A stretch of 64,000 nt of DNA from Seriola aureovittata (taxonomy: Eukaryota > Chordata > Actinopteri > Carangiformes > Carangidae). A program made the translations under genes and the position numbers. The notes beneath the pieces were generated by a model. It did not search any database. It had not been told where the DNA came from and saw only the letters and a program-made list of their open reading frames with translations. The stretch's first letter is position 1. Every line of letters starts with the position of its first letter. Of this stretch, positions 31,061 through 47,700 are shown in pieces. Where the stretch lies: NCBI RefSeq assembly GCF_021018895.1, contig NC_079384.1:8612140-8676139 (forward strand), read 5' to 3'.

Positions 31061-34000
31061 CTCCATTACACTAAGAAAAAAATAATACCTCTACTCTAGG
31101 ATTCTGTACAGCTCTTGTGATACATCTTAATGCCTTATCGTACTCAACTGCATTTTAATTCTTTTATGATGAAATATTTCAAATCTTAGTCATGGATTCA
31201 TTAAGAATATTAATGGGATGTATTTATATTTATATTTTTATATTTCTCAACAGTATGCATGTCTAAAAGGTTGTTAGAGCAAAAAAAAATCAATGATGCT
31301 TACTACAGTCATAAATATTATGTTATTTTGTAGATGAAGTAGAGATCATGTTATTATTTTGTAATTTGGACAATTTAAAGTAAAAGGGGTAAACAGGCAT
31401 TGTTCTGTGTTCTGATCTTTTCACCGAGACAATCACTTCTGCACCACAGCTTCTTATTGGCATGATTCACAGTCATTCGGTCTGGATGTGATGTTGTCCA
31501 GCCGGATGTTTGACCTGCATGTTGTGATTCTTCCATATTCGTCTTGCTAGCCATCATTGGTAACACAAAACACATGCTGAAGTAATGCATAACTAATGCA
31601 TAACGCATAATGACTTCATCCAGGATGTGTCATGAATTCCTAATGATCACTATTATGAAAGGATCAAGTCATTATGACTTTATGTGATTACTTGAAAATA
31701 TCTTATTAATCAATGAGCATTAACTCTCAGTTACCTCATTCATTAATTTATATGCCACCAAATTAGGTGGAGTCCAGTTAGATAGAAAAAGGGAAAGTAG
31801 AACAACACTGATTCTCATAGGAATATGAAGCTTTTATTGAACTGATAGTCCGATGCAAACATGTATAAGCTGCAGTACGACCCAGAAAAAATCAGTAGTA
31901 GTGACAAGTTGCAATCAGAATCCTGACACACCATTATACCCGCCAGGTCATTACACTGTCAACATACGCTTAGACATGTCCGTCCAATCTACCCCATACC
32001 GTAGCTTGTAAATGTGACATAAACAAAGACTATGGATCATGCAGCAACATGTCATTGTTTGCAGTTTGATTTTGAAAATGATAAAAAAAAAAAAAAAAAA
32101 AAAAAAACAGCTTCATAGTTCTATAGGAATAAGAAGTGTCTGCTGTCAGAGAGGCTGATTATATGCATTTCCTAAAGGATCTTTTTCTATGCAACTGGAT
32201 TCTGGAAATACTTAGTAGCAAAGGCTAAAAATGTTTGTATGATGTAACTGTGAGTTCATTTATTAACATTTATTAATTGTTGTTAATGTACAATGACTTG
32301 ATAATTTCTTAATGGTGCACAATAGGAATTCATGACATGCCCTATATGTCATCGGCATAGATAACCAGTACACGTGTTCCCATGTTATCTCTTTCAGTGG
32401 GACACAGTGTGCCATCAGGACTGACCACACAATACATGAAAAACAAATCTATCTATACACACATTAAAAGTGATGCATTCAGCACAGCTACAGCACAAGT
32501 TACTAAAAGGTTTCCCAATAATCCATGGTAACTGTTAGGTTTTGATATCCACCTTTCATTATCAAAGAACAGGCATTTTTCCTAAATAAGAAAAAAAGTT
32601 CCTGCACACTGTCGACACATTTGTTAAATTTTATTTATAAATATAAAAAGTTAAGAAATGCCTGCTAAAGGTACAGTAGCTTGACCGTTAACCGAATGAT
32701 TCAATACATTTACCATAAGGTACTTTGAGTCAATATCCTGTCTGAATACAATATAAATGTGCAGAGATCACTTTCCCTGTATATCTTCTTTTTAAACACA
32801 GCTTTTCTGCTACATTGTTTAAAAATCATACAATGAAAATCCCATTCACACAGCTTAAGTAGACCACAAAGGAATGCAGCGGCAACAACTATCAGCGTTT
32901 CTTTACTTGACAAACATGATATCTTGCTCTTACTGCACTATGTTATCACTGTGAGCTCCACTGTAAAGCTGAAAACAACAGGTTCAGACACACTCTCTAC
33001 AGAGAAGTGAAAGAAATTCTGGGAAATGTATGAAAACACTGATTTAAGTTCATGAGACAATTTTGAGTAAAGTAGATAGACCAAAAACTTCTTTCAAATA
33101 CTTGGACACAAAATAACTTATGGAATGCACTTAATAATAATAACATATGCCATATATATGTGTGTTAAATACACAGTATGTGTGTATGTGTCTGCATGTA
33201 TTGATCTTTGTTCTTACTACTGCACAAACTATTACAAGAAGACACAAGATGTATTGTTTTGAGTACACAATTGATATAACAGCTAACAAAAAGGAGATAT
33301 TCTACTAACCAATGTTGCGTTTTATTATAGGTTATAAATCAGTGATAACAAAAAAAAACTTTTCCCATTGAACAACTTCTTGTTCTCTTTTACAGTTCTT
33401 CCGACTTGAAGAAACAGTCCAAGCCAGTGTTACCGTTTTACCATATCCTGTTAACCTTAAGGACAGAGCTGGATTATCACTGCAATGCTTGAACAAATTG
33501 CACGATTGGCGTGTAATCTTCAGGCCTCTAAGCATAGCAAGCTCCAAGCAGTACCAAACATCTCTGACAATGTGCAGCTAAGACCTGATAACTGCTCGGT
33601 TTATTTGCAAATGCTGTTCGATGCAAAGGCCAAATGATTAACAGGTCAAAGATAAACACTCCTCTCTGTACAGACACAGATGACATCATTGGCTAGGCAA
33701 CTACCTGTCAGTCTTTAGTTCTTTTTACAGATTTACATCGATTTTCTGAATTAAATACATAAATGCTAGATCATTTTGTTTGCACCTAAATCACTGTATT
33801 TTTTAAGTGGACAGCATAGATATTGTAAACTATGAATGCAGCTGGAATAGACGGTCTCCTTATGGTGAATCCATTCAGCATTTCCCTTCACGGAAAACAG
33901 CAAAACCCAATTTACAAAATGCAGTGCAGTGAGTGGTGCAAATTTCTCGTCATGACATGAGCTTCTGCCTGGACCTGTAGGAACTAGCTGGCGCAGCAGT

Positions 34001-34150
34001 CCACAGTGTTGAGTCAACGTTGCATCTGTGAGGCTCAGGCAGAGGCAGCCCAGCTCTGCTGTTGCGAGACAGATGCGATGACATAGCGGCTGGAGAAGCT
34101 AGCGTTACCTTGACACCTGGATCAGATTGTGTCATTGTGTCTTTCGTCGG
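31061..34150. other. Spacer between maz and tlcd3b
   Basis: AT-rich and gene-free as far as I can see. It holds a long inverted-repeat element (31600-32365), a 25-base poly-A run (32083-32107) and scattered short frames. A minus-strand ATG at 34135 followed nine codons on by a donor-like AAG|GTAACG is noted under findings but not called as a gene. Confidence 0.5.
31600..32365. mobile_element. Long inverted-repeat (foldback-type) element
   Basis: The left arm (about 31610-31740) and right arm (about 32235-32360) are reverse complements with scattered differences. GTCATGAATTCCT at 31629-31641 pairs with 32324-32336. ATCAAGTCATT at 31663-31673 pairs with 32292-32302 at identical spacing. CAGTTAC at 31728-31734 pairs with 32244-32250. 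The 500-base centre has no coding frame. It looks like a non-autonomous DNA transposon or foldback element; the outer limits are approximate. Confidence 0.6.
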
Positions 34151-35937
34151 TTTGCCGTGTTTTAATTAGCTATTTGCTTAGGCTGTCTAGATAACAAGCT
34201 AGTCACCAATGCTCTCAGTGAGCTGCCCTCGCATAGATTTCGATCTAAGTTGCTGCAAGCTAGCGTTAGCTCGCTGCTGCTACCCTTCAGACATTGAAGT
34301 GGCCACATAAACATGCGGATCATCGAGTCGGAGAGCCCTGGGACATCGCTAACGTTAAACGCTTTCTGCAGGACACGAGTTTCGACTGGCCGCTGACCGG
34401 ACTCCGCAGAGTCTCTGTGTAAATATGTTTAAGATTTTTATTTTTTTCTAAACATGTGTACACTCCAAATCTGTTAGCCAGTTAGCCATGGTTGGTGTGC
34501 ACGGGGATCGGTTTGCTCAGTTGCTACTGCTAACTGCTACAAACAAATAACAAGGTAACAACAGTTTGGCGTCAACGTAATGTTTTCATGAACGAGTGAC
34601 AAAACGTAGAAAGTGGCACATTCGGGTATTAGCTGTCATTTGTGGGTGTCATCAACTTGCTAACTACTGTTTTTTCAATGTGTTCCAAACGAAATGGTTG
34701 CTAACCAAGGCAGTGGTGACTAACTGTTACGGCTCTGTCTCGGATAGATGCTAACGTTAGCTAACGGTCCTAGCGTCATTGTTAGCACTGATTCAGCAGC
34801 ACAGACAGTTGGTCATGCTTACCAAGGGTTAGGGGTGACATTTAATGTTAGCAATATTGTCTCTCCTCATTAGACCCCCATACTTGCATGCTAACTGACC
34901 CAGTTTTTTGCTAACAAGTTGACAACCTAATGGTAAAGCTCGTTAATTTGCGTTACCTGTAGCTGGCTGGTGTTATTGTTAGCTTAACTAGCTGGTGTAT
35001 TAGATAGAAAGCGTAGAGTATAGCTAAGGCTGCGTTAGTTCTGTAGCAAATAGATTTGACATGTGTGCTCTTGGACTTAACATTGCATAATGTAGCCAAA
35101 GTTGCTTAAGCTAACGTTTACATTATCGGGTTGGCAAATCGGCGCCAATAACAGAGTAGTTTGATTTCAGGTCAATCTCAAGCCGGTCTCAGTTTGCTTA
35201 TTTTGTGAGCTACCCGTCAAAGCTCGGCTGCTAAACGTTTTTTCTGTTTTGTTTTTTTTTTACATAAAGGTAATATTAGCTAACGTTGTTATCAGGAACT
35301 ATATGCACCAGCAGCTCATACCTATGTCGATATTTTCGACGTTCAGGACTTAAAGTAGCGCAATGCGTATTTTGTTAATGGCTTTCAACTTTTTAATGAG
35401 TCAGCTAGTCTACTGTAAGCAAACTGCAAAACCGCATGGAACTACCACATGGTTGTCCTAGGAAGAAATGTGAATAGCGCTTTCAGATGGTCAGGGCAGT
35501 ATGGTGCACAAAAGGGCCTTCCAGCTGATATTCTGCCCCTGACTCTACTCGGTAATTATATAGTCTCCCTGCTCTCTATCACATGAACTGTCCTCTGTCA
35601 ACTTTTATATAAGCCCATTTTCCACATTGTGCCTGGACTGTCTTTGATAACCCTTTCCTCTGCTATACTTCATCTTTATTGCACACATGGCAAGGCTTTC
35701 ATTAAAGCTAGAATAACATATTGCCACATACATTGGACTTTGATAGCGTACTTTGTTTGCTAATGTAGTAAAGGCAGCCAAATGTTTACATGTGGGAGTT
35801 GCCACCAGTGAGATCAATATGAACTGTTTATCCACTGTTTGATGTTTTGTGTTTTTCAGAGAGGGGAAAGATCGTCGGATCTCAAGTACCAGATTGCCCG
35901 CTGAACTTTTTGCTTCTCAGACAGATCACCAGGGACC
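34150..35937 (+). promoter_or_regulatory. tlcd3b: Probable tlcd3b promoter, 5' UTR and first intron
   Basis: CpG-enriched region (about 34100-34450) with many variants of the palindromic phrase GCTAACGTTAGC (for example 34752-34763, 35107-35116, 35276-35285). The exon that carries the start codon begins at 35860 after TGTGTTTTTCAG, so an untranslated first exon must lie upstream, probably near 34.3-34.5 kb. Its borders are unresolved. Confidence 0.4.
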
Positions 35938-39471
<3,534 letters not shown>

Positions 39472-41900
39472 GAAGAGTGGAGGGGAGGGTGGGGAGGGAA
39501 GGAAGGCGAATGTACCAATGAGTATGTAAAGGAAAGAAAGCTGAGGGAAAAGTGAGACTTGAAACAAGTAGCAATATGAAGAAAGCTACAGACGATGGCC
39601 TCAAATAGTGCTGAAGTCTTTGTGGCCAGCACTCAAACAGCTAAATGATTTGGTTGCTGGCCTTCAAGTACTTCAGTTTCTCAGTTTGTAGGAAGCAAAT
39701 GGAGTGTTAGGACACTCAGTATTTACAGATGTCATCAGGCACTGTGACAGACAGGAACATGCACTGACCTGAGAGGAATTTGCCTGGATGTATAGGAAGC
39801 ATAGGTGGCTATTTCCCTCATGTAGATCAAATTCAGTCCTCTCTGCCTCATGGTACGGGAAGAGCAGGAAAATAGGAATGTATTATATTGTATGTTAGTA
39901 CATTTGCTGTAGATGGAAGGCCTAATTCAGTTTAGTAATGAAGAAGACCTTCAAAAAAGAAAAAAAAATCCCGGCTAAGCAGTATTTTGACTTGTTAGTG
40001 TTTATTATCTGTATCCTCTATGTAGTCACTGTCACTCTAACAAAATGTAACCAACCTGCAGACTGACTCATCTTTAGAAGGGAGATAATCTCATAAGACT
40101 GTATTCTGCTGCCTTATCCCTTTTCCTCATTCTTTGCAGTTTCTTTACGTTTTTATTTATTTTTATCCTGGGAGGAGAAGGAAGAGGTTTTCCTCGGGCA
40201 CAAAAATGTGATGGGTGTATATAGCTGATGTAAAATTGTCCTTATTTCCATGTCAGTATTAGGTCAATGTTGATCCCCCACACACACACACACATTTTTT
40301 AGGTTTTGTCTCATTTCTGCATTTGATGTTTGAACAATTACATTTCAGCATTAAAACAAAACATTTCACAGTTTTACAGCTTAGTGTCCGCAGACTACCC
40401 CCAACGTTACTCCAGTGCTTCTCGTTTCAGTGTAGATATGACTTAATTCCATTTACTGGTATCACAAAGTGTTTTTTGCATACAAGGAAGTGATGCACAG
40501 TAGCAGTCACTTTAAGCTGAATTTACATGTGTTGTTTTTTTCTTTTTCTTTTAGTTTGGTGCTGTTGTAAATCTCAAAACATCCATTTGATTGGCTGGAA
40601 TATTTCACAAAGGGATCCATGAGGTTTGAGTAGTTTTAGCTTTGTTCGGGGACTTGAAATGCTAGAGTTTGAAGGGAAACAAAATCGATCTTCTGGGGAA
40701 GCATTCCTTTGTGATTGACATGCAGCACATTTGTCCATGGCAACTTATTTTGATGTTGCTCATTTATTTTTTAACCATTATTAAGTCTATGAATTCTTTT
40801 AACATTGTATGAATTGCTCCGATCATTGAGCCATGTATTTGAGCCACTGGTTCTATGAACCTTCTATGAGCATACTGGCTGAATTTATCATTTTATGTTT
40901 GTTTAAAGCAGCAACACTGTCCTGGAAATGGGTCAAGAAAAAAAAAAAATCATAAAAAACAGCTCAGAAACCATCAAGACAGGGCAGCGTGTGCCAAAAC
41001 ATCTGGACAACTGTGGGCATGTTGAACACAGAATATCCATTCCCCTGTTCCATGAATTCATAAGGTACTGCTTCTTGACAATACTAAAACATTTCAACTG
41101 ATGTACTGTATATTCCACAAAATGCTCGTTATTTATTTGTAAGTATTTATTTATTTATTTATTTGGTTTGTGGTTTTGAATGCATATTTATGCATACATA
41201 TTATACTCTATGCTTCTGAGCCTTATGTGAAGGCTGTATTGTTACTCAAACTTAGCTAAAATATACTTCTCTGTCCTGAGCCTGCCTTGAGTCTTTTTTT
41301 CTTTACGTTTTCAGTGTTAAATATTTTATCAAATCTTTTCAAAAAATATTCCTAGTTTGACTTCAGACATCACTTCTCTATCCATGGGTTAAAGCGAGCC
41401 AATAGAGGGTGCTAGAATTCACAATTTTATGTAATGATTTTAAGTCTTTGCCAACACAAGCATTGAAAGCATGGAAAAGTGGACTGATTTCTTATTGCAA
41501 TATGGAACAGCTTTTAATGAGCAGAGTACCACATTAATGTGAAAACATGGTTGAAGGTCAGGTCAGCATCCCAACACCATACTTGTCACACTTAGGGTTA
41601 GGACACAAGACCATATATACTGAGAGACAAAGTTAATTGGTGTCAGAGATTTTACTATTGACATTTATCGTGACAGGAATCCCTGTAATATCTCTGTGTA
41701 CCTAGCCATTGTTGGCAATGAACATTAATGAGCAGGACTGCTCTATAGCAATGTTTTCTTACACAAATTTTGCATAAATGTGATGATATACTTGATTGTC
41801 CTTCAGGTATTTCTTATTTTTATAAATCTTTAGTATATTACAATCTCAACTGATATTGTGATTGTATGCCATTACAGCCATTTATCTAGATCAATCACCC
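39472..41900 (+). other. tlcd3b: tlcd3b 3' UTR and tail-to-tail spacer with pagr1
   Basis: AT-rich trailer. ATTAAA at 40350-40355 is one possible end signal; the true end cannot be set. A (CA)n patch (40279-40294) and ATTT repeats (41147-41163) occur. The minus-strand pagr1 transcript ends from the other side near 41925, so the two genes converge. Confidence 0.45.
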
Positions 41901-41944
41901 TCACTGTCCACTGAATACAACAGGGTTACTCCAGGATTAAAATG

Positions 41945-41950
41945 TTTATT
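41945..41950 (-). terminator. pagr1: Candidate pagr1 polyadenylation signal
   Basis: TTTATT on the plus strand, so AATAAA on the minus strand, about 127 bases after the pagr1 stop codon. Confidence 0.6.
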
Positions 41951-42076
41951 GCCATCATACAAAACACACATAGAAAACATACAAAACTCGTTACATAAAA
42001 AAATTCAAGTTTTGAAAAAGCCTCTGAAAGCTTTTGTCCTTGTTTGCCTTTGAGCAAGTCCTCATCTCTTAATACT

Positions 42077-43425
42077 TCAGTATCTCCTCTGTCTCGGGGA
42101 GAAGATGGTGTTGGGGTTGCTGTCTCGTTCCCTCTCTTTCTCCCGCTCCTTCTGGCTGTTGGGAGACAGGGCTTCCTCCAGCTTCTTTTCGCTCTTGAAG
42201 AGATCTCGACCTGTACGCATGATATGCTCCTCAATTTTGCGGTGGCGCTTCATGTCTGACAGCACTTTGTCCAGCCGGGCTTCCCTTTTCACAGAGGAGC
42301 GGGCTGAAGATCCTGGGAGAGAAGGAAAAATATTAAACTCGATACGAAAACCCCCCCCAAAACACCTTTGTTGTCTGTCGACTGTTTATCGCACCTGGTG
42401 TTCTGCGTCTGTTGATGAAGGAATTTTTTGGAGTGGCTTGCATTTGCTCCTCATCAAAGTCAAACTCAGTTGGAGTTGGAGGCCTGGAAAAAAAAAGGAA
42501 GTCATGAACCTTCTCATCCTAAATCAGTACACAAACCAAAATCTGATGGAATGATTGAGAAGAACAGTAATACTGACTTGCGCTCTCTCTCCTCCCTCTC
42601 CCTTTCCTTTGCTGCTTCTTCCTCATCATCTCTTTCAGGTGACGGGGTACGTTCAGGTGTAGGGGGCCTTCTAGGAAGGGGCACAAAGTTCAGTTCCAGC
42701 ATCTCTCCTTTAGCAAGGAGCTCATAGAGTCTTTTGATCTCAGTAGGAGGGGGCATCCAGTTCTTAGGGTCCTCCATTTCTTCGTCGCTGTATGCAAGCT
42801 CCCATTCACCATCCACTTCTGCAGCCTGCTTTCCCTCTTCACCATCCACCCCTGTGTCTGCCTGGGCTTCATCCTTGTGTGCCTCTCCTTCCCCTGCATC
42901 TGTGTCTCCATCTGACAAAGCAGCAAAAGGAGAAAAAAAAGGAAAATCAGTGGTAGGAATAACAGTATGACCTTATTTTATTATGCATTTGACAGAATCA
43001 CAGCACTTCAGTATTACATTAGCTATGCCTTACTTTTAGACAAATTATGATGTGATACTGTATATATAGTACTACATATGTTACATATCGAGGACTGGGT
43101 AAAACAGCATAAAAGAAAATTCATATTCAAAGCTCTTGGTGAAAGAATACAAAAAAGTCACAAGTTATTAAACTCTAAACTACTCTAAAACTCTAAACTA
43201 CATTTCCCTTTTTCTCTCACTCTTATTATGTTTCTTAATGAAGTTACTGTTTTCATCCTTGGTTGTAGTGTCCTCCTCCTCTGTAGCAGTTGTCGTCTCA
43301 GTGTCCTGTTGCTCTGTGTCGCCCTCCTCCTCCTTCTCTTTTCCTGCTGCAGGTTTTTCTGTGTCCTTCACACCCAGAGCCTCTATGCCCTCTCTCAGTG
43401 AAGAGTCCGTGGTCTCAGTCTGCAT
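42077..43425 (-). CDS. pagr1: PAXIP1-associated glutamate-rich protein 1 (PA1)
   Basis: Nuclear acidic protein that binds PTIP/PAXIP1 and joins the KMT2C/KMT2D H3K4 methyltransferase complex. Minus-strand exons: 43425-43248, 42911-42578, 42483-42395, 42312-42077, joining to 278 residues (human 254). The N-terminal third is Glu/Thr-rich. The conserved core is at about 96-140: [20 protein letters not shown], then RLYELL and LPRRPPTPE. Next come [16 protein letters not shown] and [18 protein letters not shown]. The C-terminus is FSPRQRRY (human FPRQRKY). Introns are tiny (82-336 bases). The ATG is the first in a frame that opens after a likely acceptor near 43470. Strand and neighbours place it divergent from kif22 and convergent with tlcd3b. 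Confidence 0.93.
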
Positions 43426-43748
43426 CCTTCCTACTGCTGCTGGTGAACTTTGTATTCACAGATCTGTTTTATGGAAAAACACGTTTTAGTTCACTAGAGA
43501 AAGTATAGGTATGTGAGGTTAAGAGGTCTTTGAGATAGCTAGTCAAGAGTCAGGAGTATAGCGTTTAACGGGTATCCCAACGATAGCTGTTAACTTTTCT
43601 GAATACAAAACAGTCAATATAGCCACATTTGAAACGTTATTTTATCACTATTTGACTTAACCAGCTTGCTAACATCAGGCCTGACCGCCACCTATTTCTA
43701 AACAGCAATTGCAATTAGCCAACATATGCGTCTTAAATTGTCATTACC

Positions 43749-44419
43749 TGTTTGTCGTGGAACGGTTTTTTTGTAGTTAAATGTTAGTTCAAATTATCTT
43801 TTCGAGGGAATAAAGTCACCAAAGCTCTCCATGAGACTTGCTAGGGATAAAAAGCGATTATGCATAGACGTAAACATAGCGCCATTTTGGACTCCAAGAA
43901 CTGTGTGACGATCTGCTCAGTTCTGCGAGACTGCGTATTTCCGCTGATTAAAGGTCGTGTGGATGGTCCGTCTATCGAGTGAGTAACCAACACTAGTTAA
44001 CGCGTTTGTTTTAGAGATCTGCGGTGACACGATTTCCTGCCTAGTGCGCAATCGCAAACAGGCCTTAATTCATGTCGAGCGAAATTGTAATAAACGTATT
44101 TTACTTCACTGCTTCTCGTCAATAAGTTATTTTGAAAGGTGAACATACATGTTTATATAGCATTGCGTTCACGACAATATTTGATGACCGAGTAAATCCT
44201 GTAAATAAGGACGCAAGACGTCAAATAGGCGCCAGTGTTTTCGCGACTTCTGATTGGTTCCTGGTCGTTTCCGGTTGCACTGCACACATTTGAAAATGGT
44301 CCGTTAGATGTTTAGGGGGGGTCGATCGTGATTGTTAAAAGACGGCGTCCACAATGTTGCCAAAAGTGGAACTTTGAGAATAACAAAGATTTTGAAATAG
44401 GAGTCTTCAAATAATATCG
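43749..44419. promoter_or_regulatory. Divergent pagr1/kif22 promoter with first exons
   Basis: On the minus strand a donor CAG|GTAATG at 43748/43747 suggests an untranslated pagr1 first exon starting near 43.75-43.9 kb. A GCCATTTTGG (43881-43890) resembles a YY1 site. On the plus strand, TTTTCGCG (44238-44245, E2F-like), GATTGG (44252-44257, inverted CCAAT) and TTTGAA (44289-44294, CHR-like) precede a probable kif22 first exon ending at donor ATCG|GTAAGC (44419/44420). CCAAT plus CHR about 31 bases apart is the known arrangement of late cell-cycle promoters, which suits kif22. Start sites are inferred. Confidence 0.5.
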
Positions 44420-44752
44420 GTAAGCATTAACTATAACACTTGTGATCAATTCGGTGAAGCAGCATTTGACTATAGCTAGGCTAACGGCCGTTTGAGAGCA
44501 AGATTAAAGTTAACGTAACTTGATGCTAGCCAAGTTAGCATGTTATTAGCCGATTGAAACCATCGTTAATAAAGTAACTTTTAGCGCATTAAATTACTTA
44601 AAGCAAATCGTCGATTAATACAAATTCTGACAAATTTGAGAATCTGTATTTTTTTTAACTACTACTTTTTACACAAGTAAATGCCAACGTAAGTTATAAG
44701 TGGCTAACTTGGCTTGTTATTATCCAGGCCCTTTCTTTGTAAGAGTTCAACC

Positions 44753-47700
44753 ATGGCTCAGCGTGTGGCAGTATCAGATGGGGGAAACAAGAAGTCCTCC
44801 AGGGTTCGGGTAGCGGTTCGTCTGCGACCGTATATGGACAAGCAAGATGGAAAAGGCGAGGGGCCGTGTGTGAGAGGCCTGGACTCCCAGAACCTGGAAA
44901 TAATCAACTGGAGGAACGCAACAGAAACAGTCAAATACCAGTCGGTGTCCTAATCTTAAATCAACTGTAATTTCTAAATAATTCTATGAATATTTGTAAT
45001 TATTGCCCAACAGTAAATTCTAAGGTTGCTCTGCATGTTATTTCAGTTTTGATGCTTTTCATGGTGAGCAAACGACACAGCAAGAGGTTTTCCTCTCATC
45101 GGTGAAGCCTATTCTACCACACATACTGAATGGACAAAATGCCAGTGTGTTCGCCTATGGGCCGACAGGAGCAGGTATGTCAAAGCCTTACTGCATTTAT
45201 TGCTTTTGTTAACATTTCTCTTAATTGTATAAATGTAAGTCATATCATCAGGGGCCTTTTTTAATTTAACATTACGTTAAAATATTTTGCTCAGTGTGTG
45301 GCCTCTTATGTTATTGTAGAGACAGCTTGCACTTAAAGTTCACTTGTTGGTATATAAATTGTATTTTTTCTGCCAACTCTTCCACAGGTAAGACCCACAC
45401 CATGTTGGGCAGTTCAGAACAGCCAGGTGTGATTCCCCGAGCCGTTGGTGAGGTTTTCAAGCTGGTTAAAGCAGAGGATGAGGGATGGGACTACAGCATT
45501 GGCATGTCTTATTTGGAAATTTACAATGAGAAGGTATGAATGGCTGGCTCAAACCCTGTATCATGTGTCTCATTGCCACTAGTTCAGAATCATTTGCTAT
45601 GAGATTAAAAATAAGATCTTTCCTTTCTTTTTTGTTATTGAAAACCAAACACATTGTTATGTAAATTGTTTAAGAAAAACAGTCTCCCCTCAACCCCTCC
45701 CTTTTCAAGTGAGGGGCTGAGTGGAGAAACCACTAATACAGTCATTAAAAAACACCTGAGCATGCAGAGTTCTTCAACTCCAGTGTTCATGCATCTCTGT
45801 ACCTGATGATTGGTTTTCTGCCTTTTTTTCCGCTCCGCTTTGTTTGTTGTATATCTATTTATATGATAGTAGAATTGTTATTGTTGTAATACATTGTTAT
45901 TCTTGACAAATTTTGACCAATGCAATCACCTTTTATCACCTTAGGTGCTAGATCTTCTATCACCGAGCTCCCAAGATCTGCCAATCAGAGAGGACAAGGA
46001 CAAGAACATCTTTATCCCCGGCCTTACGCACACAACAATTACCTCCTTCAACGATTTTGACAAACAATTTGTCCCGGCCAGCCTCAATCGTACTACAGCT
46101 TCTACCAAACTAAACCAGCGCTCCAGCCGCAGCCATGCTATTCTCCTCATCAAGGTTTGATATTTGCTCTGATCAACACTGAGAAGACAGTTTGTTATAA
46201 TTCTGTTTGAGAGTTGCGCTGTTTTGTTTATTGAGCTGGTCTTTGCATTGGTCTACAGCAGACAATCAAATAGCATCTTAAACAGGTCGTGGCCTCTGAG
46301 CAGTAGGCCAGGATTTGGTAGCTGGTGCTTAAATCAATTCTCTCTTGCAACAATCCCGCTAGCAAATGCTGGGCTTTCTGGGACTACTAGAGAGAGATAC
46401 AAACTGGTGCCTGCTTTCCTTTTACTAAACTAGTCCTGTTTCTGCATTCTTACGGACTTCTTTCATTACTTGTTGTAGTACCGAATGTCTAATGTGTCAC
46501 AAAACAGTGTTTCCCGTACATTGATTTATTTGTGACATCACACCACAATGTTAGCATTGACCGCCACATACTGATTTTCTTCATTGCAAATGAGTAAAAT
46601 TTTATCGATTCACTCAAACCCCCCACCCCACACAGATTATGGACCTGTCTGTGAAGAGCTCCCTCTTTCTGTGCACACGCAAAACATGATCATGCGCATG
46701 AGAAAGGAAGGATCATAGTTGGTTCATCCCTGCAGAGAAGATGGTTATACATAGTTGCTAGTCAATATTGTCTGCATGTGCAAATGGTTGCGTTTATGTT
46801 AATTATTTAACTCTGAGGCTATATGTATTAGCAAAGCAGAGTACCTACAACCATAAGAAAACACCTGGGAAAGTGGACACTTTGACCAGTGTAATAAGCT
46901 ATTCAATTAATTTGTTACCTCCACCAAGGAGGTCATGTTTTTGGCCTTGGCAGAGGTATGTGCTCCACTGAGTGGTGTTCTAGTTTCGAATATTTACAGG
47001 TTTCAACCAGTGCTGCTGTGGCAGCTGAAGCAGCAACAGAGGGTCAGGAGGGGACAGGTGTAGCTAATGAAGAGAGGGATGTAGGAGGAGGACGGCAGCC
47101 AACGTGCTGCTGTGGGAGAGCCAGCCAGGACAGAGGCAACGGGTGAAATCGACAGCAAACACATAGATAGACCAGTATATATTGTTCTGTTACATATTTG
47201 TCACAAAGTATTTGGCATTTAAAATATTTGTGTTTGAGCGCCTTATGTACAGTATTATTTAATAGTTCATTTAAGAAAGGCCCCCACACCCCCTCCCGGT
47301 CTGCTACCACCAAAAATAGAATCTAATTATGTGAGAAACACTGCTTTACCTCATCTAACCTTGTATTTCTATCTGCACCTCCCTCCTCTGTGTCTGTCAT
47401 GTCTGACCTTTATGTTATTGCCTTTCCTAAAATCTTAATCTTCTTGATGATTTAGGTTGTACGCACTCAGTGTGCCTTACCGCACCGGCAACAGACAGGC
47501 AAGCTGTACTTGGTCGACCTGGCTGGTTCTGAGGACAACCGCCGCACCGGCAACCAGGGCATCCGCCTGAAGGAGAGTGGTGCCATCAACCTGTCCCTCT
47601 TCACTCTGAGCAAAGTGGTGGACTCTCTTAACTCGGGCACTGCTGTCCGTGTGCCATACAGAGACAGTAAACTAACAAGGCTGCTACAGGACTCTCTGGG

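Larger units (their letters stand above)
46155..47455 (+). other. kif22 intron 4
   Basis: Largest kif22 intron; most of its second half is a hAT-like element (46505-47343). The first 350 bases show nothing recognisable. Confidence 0.6.

Noticed and set aside
33950..34135. 61-codon minus-strand frame near the tlcd3b promoter
   Set aside because: No homology recognised; kept only as a low-interest divergent-start idea.
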